64,000 nucleotides of DNA from contig WGMF01000016.1 of NCBI GenBank assembly GCA_016125215.1, positions 62,001 to 126,000 of the forward strand, written 5' to 3'. The DNA is from Phycisphaera sp. (lineage in GTDB: Bacteria > Planctomycetota > Phycisphaerae > Phycisphaerales > Phycisphaeraceae). A program made the translations under genes and the position numbers. The notes under the pieces were generated by a model. It saw nothing but the letters and a program-made list of their open reading frames with translations. It had not been told where the DNA came from and ran no database searches. Below are positions 60,231 through 64,000 of this stretch, piece by piece. The stretch's first letter is position 1. Each line of letters starts with the position of its first letter.

Positions 60231-61310
60231 ATGGTTGAATACACCTCCAACACGGACCTTGCGGGCGTTGCGGGTTTGATCCGGTCGGCGGACGAACTGA
60301 CGCTCACGACGCACGCCAAGCCCGACGCCGACGCGCTGGGTTCGGTGATCGCGATGGGGCGGGCGCTGGTGCAACTGGGCAAGAGCGTGCGCTGCGTGGT
60401 CATGCCGCCCGTGCCCATGGGCCTGTCCACCCTCAAGGGGTACGACCTGGTCGAGGTTTACGGTGACCCGACCCGCCTCAACGACCACGGCCTGCTGGTG
60501 ATCCTCGACACCGGCGCCTACGGGCAGGTCTCGCCGATCAAGCGGTATGTCGAGTCACGCATCCATCACACGGTGATCGTCGACCACCACCTCTCCGGCG
60601 ACATCCCGGCGGAGCACCGCTACATCGACGGCAAGGCCGCGGCCTGTTGCGAGATCGTGGCGGGCATCGTTGACCATTGGTGCGACGGCGAACGTGCCCG
60701 TCTGTTCGACGACACGGTGCGCGACGCGCTCTTTGTGGGCATCGCGGCCGATACGGGGTGGTTCCGTTTTTCCAACACGCAGCCGAGCACGCACCAGTGG
60801 GCCGCGGACCTGCTCAAGATGGGCGTGGACCACTCCGAGCTTTACCGCCAACTCGAACAGACGGAGCGACCGGAGAAGTTGTCGCTGTTGATTAGAGCGC
60901 TCGACAGCCTCAAACTCCTGTGCGACGGTCGCGTGGCGTTGATGACTTTGCGGGCTTCGGACTTCGCCGACACGGGGGCGCTGCTCGAAGAGACCGAGCG
61001 TTTCGTGGATGTACCGCAGTCGGTGGCCACCGTGCAGACGGTCATCCTCGTCACCCAACCGCCCCCACCCCCGCCCCCGGAAGGGGGAAGCGCTCTGAGC
61101 CCCGGCAGACGCAGCGAAGACAAGGTGCCCGGCGCGGTGCGACTGAGCTTCCGTTCCAAGCCCGGGCCGGATGCGATCAACGTGGCGGAACTGGCGCAGC
61201 AATTCGGCGGCGGGGGGCACGCCAGGGCCGCCGGTGCCAAGGTCGATGCGCCTTTCGAAGTGGTCGTCAGAAAGGTGACGATGGCCGTAACCAAGGCCAC
61301 CCACCCCTGA
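60231..61310 (+). CDS. DHH/DHHA1 phosphoesterase (NrnA-like)
   Basis: 359 residues; degrades short oligoribonucleotides and may dephosphorylate 3'-phosphoadenosine 5'-phosphate. DHH domain: LTTHAKPDADALGS (about 25-38), VILDTGAYGQ, VIVDHHLSGD (DHH near 118-120), FVGIAADTGWFRFSNT. DHHA1 domain: QFGGGGHARAAGA (about 323-335). GGAG lies about seven bases before ATG 60231. A Pro-run followed by GGSALSPGRRSEDK (about 280-302) interrupts the DHHA1 region; it is encoded by a CCCCCGGAAGGGGG-type repeat and looks like an in-frame repeat insertion. 45 bp after ribF, probably co-transcribed. Confidence 0.9.
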   Translation: MVEYTSNTDLAGVAGLIRSADELTLTTHAKPDADALGSVIAMGRALVQLGKSVRCVVMPPVPMGLSTLKGYDLVEVYGDPTRLNDHGLLVILDTGAYGQVSPIKRYVESRIHHTVIVDHHLSGDIPAEHRYIDGKAAACCEIVAGIVDHWCDGERARLFDDTVRDALFVGIAADTGWFRFSNTQPSTHQWAADLLKMGVDHSELYRQLEQTERPEKLSLLIRALDSLKLLCDGRVALMTLRASDFADTGALLEETERFVDVPQSVATVQTVILVTQPPPPPPPEGGSALSPGRRSEDKVPGAVRLSFRSKPGPDAINVAELAQQFGGGGHARAAGAKVDAPFEVVVRKVTMAVTKATHP

Positions 61311-61367
61311 CACGCATCCTCCCGTCGTTCGTACGGCGTGCCTCCCAATCCGGGACATACACTTGCC

Positions 61368-62150
61368 ATGAGCCTGATCGACCCGTTAACCCAAGATGCG
61401 TTGTCCGTGACGCTTGAACCGCTAGTCCGTGCGACCGACGGGACCGTGCGTGGCGCGGTCGCAGCGGTTGTCGATGCGGGCATGCGATGTCTTCAACTCG
61501 ACGCCACCCTCCCGGGGGTTCGACCGCGAGAGCTTTCCAAACGTGCAAGGCAGGACCTTGCGGCTCTGTTCACGCGGTCGGGTGTCCGTCTGACCGGCGT
61601 GGACCTGTTCATCCCGCAGCGGCACTTTGTGGAGGCGGCGCACCTGGACAGGGCGATGGCGGCGCTGGTGGGTGCCATGGAACTGTGTGTGGACCTTGGG
61701 CGTGTGCCGTTATCCCTGGCCCTGCCCGTGAGCGAGATGGAGGTCGGTTCCCTGAAGTTTGTCGTGGAGTCGGCGGACGGCCTGGGCGTGAAGCTGGCGG
61801 TCCACGACGAACGCCACGTCGATCCGCTCGTTTCGTGGTTGGCCGGGGTGGACCTGCGGGGTATCGGGATGGGGATCGACCCGGCTGCGCTGATCGCCGC
61901 AGGCCTGGATGCTAATCAAGTGTTGCACAAGCACGGCAATCGCGTGACGGTGGCACGGTTGTCGGATTACGCGGCGGGCAACCGGACGCCGATCGGCCGG
62001 GGCGAGTTGGATGTCACGGGCTACCGCATCGCGCTGGACATCGCCGGCAAGTCGTGTGTCGGACCGGTGGTGCTGGACCTGCGTGGGCTGAGCGATCCCA
62101 CGGGCGCGATGGCATCGGGGATCAAGATGTGGGATACCGCGGGGGTGTAG
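61368..62150 (+). CDS. TIM-barrel sugar-phosphate isomerase/epimerase-like protein
   Basis: 260 residues from ATG 61368 (MSLIDPLTQDALS). The alternation of strands and helices (GAVAAVVDAGMRCLQLDATLPG, VRLTGVDLFIPQRHFV, RIGLGV-type LGVKLAVHDERHVD, LRGIGMGIDPAALIAAG) matches the xylose isomerase-like AP-endonuclease-2 family of TIM barrels. Typical metal-binding Glu/Asp/His positions are only partly visible (LQLDATLP, HDERHVD), so catalytic activity is doubtful. Follows nrnA with a 57 bp gap. Substrate unknown. Confidence 0.65.
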   Translation: MSLIDPLTQDALSVTLEPLVRATDGTVRGAVAAVVDAGMRCLQLDATLPGVRPRELSKRARQDLAALFTRSGVRLTGVDLFIPQRHFVEAAHLDRAMAALVGAMELCVDLGRVPLSLALPVSEMEVGSLKFVVESADGLGVKLAVHDERHVDPLVSWLAGVDLRGIGMGIDPAALIAAGLDANQVLHKHGNRVTVARLSDYAAGNRTPIGRGELDVTGYRIALDIAGKSCVGPVVLDLRGLSDPTGAMASGIKMWDTAGV

Positions 62151-62192
62151 GCCACCGGCCGCAAGCGACAATGCTCAACGGGGAAAGGTTCA

Positions 62193-63035
62193 TCATTCCG
62201 CCGGCGGGATGACGAGTTTCATCCCCGCGGAGAGTCGGTCGGGGTTGGACCCGATCTGGCTCCGGTTGGCCTGGTAGATTCGGCTCCACTCGGCCGTGTT
62301 GCCGTAGTACTGTTTGGCAATGGTCGAGAGTGTGTCGCCGGAGCGGACGGAGTAGATCACGACCTGGTCATCACTGGTGGGTGGCGTGTTTTCGCTGGCC
62401 TGGGGCTGGATGGTCGGGAGCTTGATGACCTGCCCGATCTTAAGTCGCGTGGGGTCGACAAGCGGGTTGGCCTGGGCGATGTCGACCATGTAACGTTCGG
62501 AGCCGTAGCGTTTGAGCGCGATGGAAGTGAGGGTATCGCCCTGTTGAATGGTGTAAGTGGAGGCGGTCGTGGGGGGCGCTGCTGTGTTGGAAACCGTGGT
62601 GTTGGATGGCGTGGCTTGGGTGGCGTTGTTCCCGGGCGCTTGTGCTGCAAGGCCGGTACTTGCAGGGCTGACATTTCCGGGGCCGGCACTTCCGGGGTTC
62701 CCGCTTCCGGTGTTCTCACTTCCGGGGCTTCCACTTCCGGGGCTTCCACTTCCGGGGGCGGGGGTGCCGAGGGTGATGGTGGGGGGGGATTGGGTTTGGG
62801 TAGGTGGGTTGGTGTTATCGTGACGAGGAGTGGGGGTGATATTGTTGAGAGTGCGTGTGTTGTTTGATGTTGAGTTGGAGTTTGTGGTGGTGGTGACCAC
62901 GTCGTGGCTGTTTGGGCCGGGCGCGTCGGTAATGGGGGGTTTGTCGGGGTGATTTGTGTTTCGCAGGTGATAGACCACAGCGACGCCCAGCACCGCCACG
63001 GTCACCCCCAGCGCGAGTTTGTAAGATGCGTTCAT
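62193..63035 (-). CDS. LysM-repeat membrane-anchored protein
   Basis: 280 residues from ATG 63035, which has a strong GGAGGT about five bases upstream. An N-terminal helix (KLALGVTVAVLGVAVVYHL, about 6-24) anchors or exports it. A long Asn/Thr/Pro/Gly linker (about 25-160) includes PGSGS-type repeats (94-123) made from the 15 bp CCCCGGAAGTGGAAG unit. Two LysM domains follow: 161-208 (YTIQQGDTLTSIALKRYGSE) and 228-277 (YSVRSGDTLSTIAKQYYGN), which bind peptidoglycan or other N-acetylglucosamine polymers. No catalytic domain is present. It converges with the TIM-barrel gene. Confidence 0.88.
   Translation of the reverse strand: MNASYKLALGVTVAVLGVAVVYHLRNTNHPDKPPITDAPGPNSHDVVTTTTNSNSTSNNTRTLNNITPTPRHDNTNPPTQTQSPPTITLGTPAPGSGSPGSGSPGSENTGSGNPGSAGPGNVSPASTGLAAQAPGNNATQATPSNTTVSNTAAPPTTASTYTIQQGDTLTSIALKRYGSERYMVDIAQANPLVDPTRLKIGQVIKLPTIQPQASENTPPTSDDQVVIYSVRSGDTLSTIAKQYYGNTAEWSRIYQANRSQIGSNPDRLSAGMKLVIPPAE
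62658..62760. repeat. 15 bp tandem repeat CCCCGGAAGTGGAAG inside the LysM gene
   Basis: On the minus strand about six copies of a 15 bp unit, some degenerate (for example ACACCGGAAGCGGGAA), encode PGSGS/PGSEN/SGNPGS linker repeats. The core word CCCCGGAAGT matches the repeats near 1770, 27497 and 42812. Confidence 0.75.
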
Positions 63036-63210
63036 GGGTGACCTCCGTGTCGCGGTTTGGCGCACGAGCAAGAGTGGTCAAGCTTCCTCCGTGAAGCCTC
63101 CCCAAACAGTCTAACCGAAGTGGGCCTGGACAACCATCGTATCTTGGATGAAATGCCGTCGGACTTACGCTATCATCGGTGTATCTCAAGCCTCCGGGCA
63201 AGGAGTCCCC

Positions 63211-63681
63211 ATGGGTCTGCGACAGGACATCATCTTGCAGCCGATCTCGGAACTGAGTATCCGTGAGGCGATCACGCTCGGTCCTGAGGCCACGGTCCGG
63301 GAGTGTGCGGACCAGATGCGCAGGCACAAGCTGGGGTGTGTGGTGGTGGTGGACTCTGAGGGCAAGCCCGTCGGCAAGTTCACCGAGCGGTTGCTCATGA
63401 AGTTTCTCGTGGACCACTCGCACAGCCTCGACGAGCCGGTCAAGGGCTTCATGTACCAGGAATCCAACAGCATGAAAGAGAGCGACACGATCGCCCGTCT
63501 GCTCGCGCGCATGCGGACCAAGATGCTGCGTTTTGTGCCGGTGGTGGACGACGCGGGCAAGGTCATCGGTCTGACGGGACAGAAGGGCCTGATCGAATAC
63601 ATCGCTGAGCACTTTCCCCGCCAGGTGAAGACCCGTGAACTCAAGAGCAAGCTCTTCATGGACCAGAGGGAGGGTGCATAA
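63211..63681 (+). CDS. CBS-pair domain protein (first of two)
   Basis: 156 residues from ATG 63211, with AAGGAG (63200-63205) upstream. Two CBS motifs (about 10-75: LSIREAITLGPEATVRECADQM ... LGCVVVVDSEGKPVGKFTERLL; about 80-140: NSMKESDTIARLLARM ... LRFVPVVDDAGKVIGLTGQKGL). CBS pairs usually bind adenosyl nucleotides (AMP, ATP, S-adenosylmethionine) and regulate partners. No catalytic domain is attached. A TATCAT box at 63171-63176 lies upstream. The next CBS gene begins 3 bp after this stop, so the two are co-expressed. Confidence 0.87.
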   Translation: MGLRQDIILQPISELSIREAITLGPEATVRECADQMRRHKLGCVVVVDSEGKPVGKFTERLLMKFLVDHSHSLDEPVKGFMYQESNSMKESDTIARLLARMRTKMLRFVPVVDDAGKVIGLTGQKGLIEYIAEHFPRQVKTRELKSKLFMDQREGA

Positions 63682-63683
63682 AC

Positions 63684-64000
63684 ATGAAACGCAAACGACG
63701 CGACGCCCCGCCCGGTGATTTCCAGGACCCGCTGAGCAACTACGACCCGCCGATCTACGCGGACGACATGGAAAAGTCGCTCTGTGAAGACAGCATCCTC
63801 GATCTCAAGACCACTCCGTTCCGGACCGTTTCGCCGGACATGAAGGTCTGCGATGCGATCAAGCTCATGGTCGAGATCGACGTGGCCTGCCTGCTCGTGA
63901 CCGAGGGCGACAAGCTGCTGGGTATTTTTTCCGAGCGCGACGTGCTCAACAAGGTCACGCAGGACTTCGACATCGCCTCGCAAAAGCCGATCGGCCAGGT
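63684..64000 (+). CDS. CBS domain protein (second of two, truncated by window edge)
   Basis: About 105 residues present, 3' end outside the window. It begins MKRKRRDAPPGDFQDPLSNYD, with an acidic/Pro-rich lead, then a CBS motif with TVSPDMKVCDAIKLMVEIDVACLLV and LLGIFSERDVLNKVTQDF. It is read with GAGGGAGG just upstream. Close coupling to the preceding CBS gene suggests they form a hetero-oligomeric nucleotide sensor; this is inference. Confidence 0.85.
   Translation, partial: MKRKRRDAPPGDFQDPLSNYDPPIYADDMEKSLCEDSILDLKTTPFRTVSPDMKVCDAIKLMVEIDVACLLVTEGDKLLGIFSERDVLNKVTQDFDIASQKPIGQ

Overview
This is a 64 kb piece of a high-G+C bacterial chromosome. It most likely comes from a planctomycete, probably class Phycisphaerae. 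The pointers are: PEP-CTERM proteins ending in PEP plus a hydrophobic helix plus an Arg cluster (16900-17646, 31910-33466); a cyclophilin with the LEPRTLLS N-terminal motif typical of planctomycete exported proteins (33871-35538); a FTLVELLVV pseudopilin-type protein; a sulfatase next to an AraC/XylR-type regulator; and a SecA with long lineage-style insertions. No rRNA, tRNA, transposase, integrase or CRISPR array was seen. Most of the window is ordinary housekeeping chromosome with short intergenic gaps and several dispersed palindromic repeats.

Layout. 1-7.1 kb: partial secA and a small exported protein on the minus strand, sucC (without sucD) and ychF on the plus strand, then a 7TM-HD (PgpH-like) phosphodiesterase on minus. 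7.4-15.5 kb, all plus: a small acidic protein, clpS, a D-2-hydroxyacid dehydrogenase, an aminotransferase, a LEA14-like lipoprotein, a two-gene unit of unknown function and a sulfatase. A convergent XylR-like regulator (15.5-16.7 kb) has a paired ATACnGTAT operator upstream, shared with a divergent PEP-CTERM gene and a pseudopilin-like gene. 18.7-25.3 kb is a fatty-acid synthesis cluster, rpmF-plsX-fabH-[four-helix-bundle cassette]-fabD-[small membrane gene]-fabG-acpP-fabF. 25.4-27.4 kb has a UroD-like methyltransferase and bioD. 27.5-31.4 kb is a giant AsmA-like protein on minus, followed by a MetRS-beta-like tRNA-binding protein on plus.

31.9-37.1 kb (minus) carries a PhoX/DUF839-like PEP-CTERM protein, a cyclophilin fused to FG-GAP repeats, and hslU without hslV. 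37.4-42.8 kb (plus) is a type IV pilus/type II secretion assembly operon (pilM, pilN, pilO, a pilP-like gene, pilB) preceded by two perfect tandem stem-loops that end in a T-tract. 42.8-49.1 kb (minus) is a complete Gld-type ABC system: ATPase, permease, GldG-like and DUF4340 proteins. 49.4-64 kb mixes a PTS EIIA-like protein, several polytopic membrane proteins of unknown function, pheA, ndk, an MFS transporter fused to HEAT repeats, a glutaredoxin-like protein, folE2, ribF, nrnA, a TIM-barrel protein, a LysM protein and two tandem CBS-domain genes, the second cut by the window edge.

No whole new defence or biosynthetic system is evident. The most distinctive observations are: (i) a 438 bp cassette between fabH and fabD, a four-helix-bundle (23S IVS-type) gene inside 32 bp inverted repeats whose right arm now encodes the FabD N-terminus; (ii) a CCCCGGAAG(T) repeat family that recurs as 15 bp tandem units and has been turned into protein tails and linkers; (iii) several genes with a -10 box only 6-10 bp before the ATG, suggesting leaderless mRNAs; (iv) a candidate small RNA or attenuator before pilM; (v) the paired ATACnGTAT operator.
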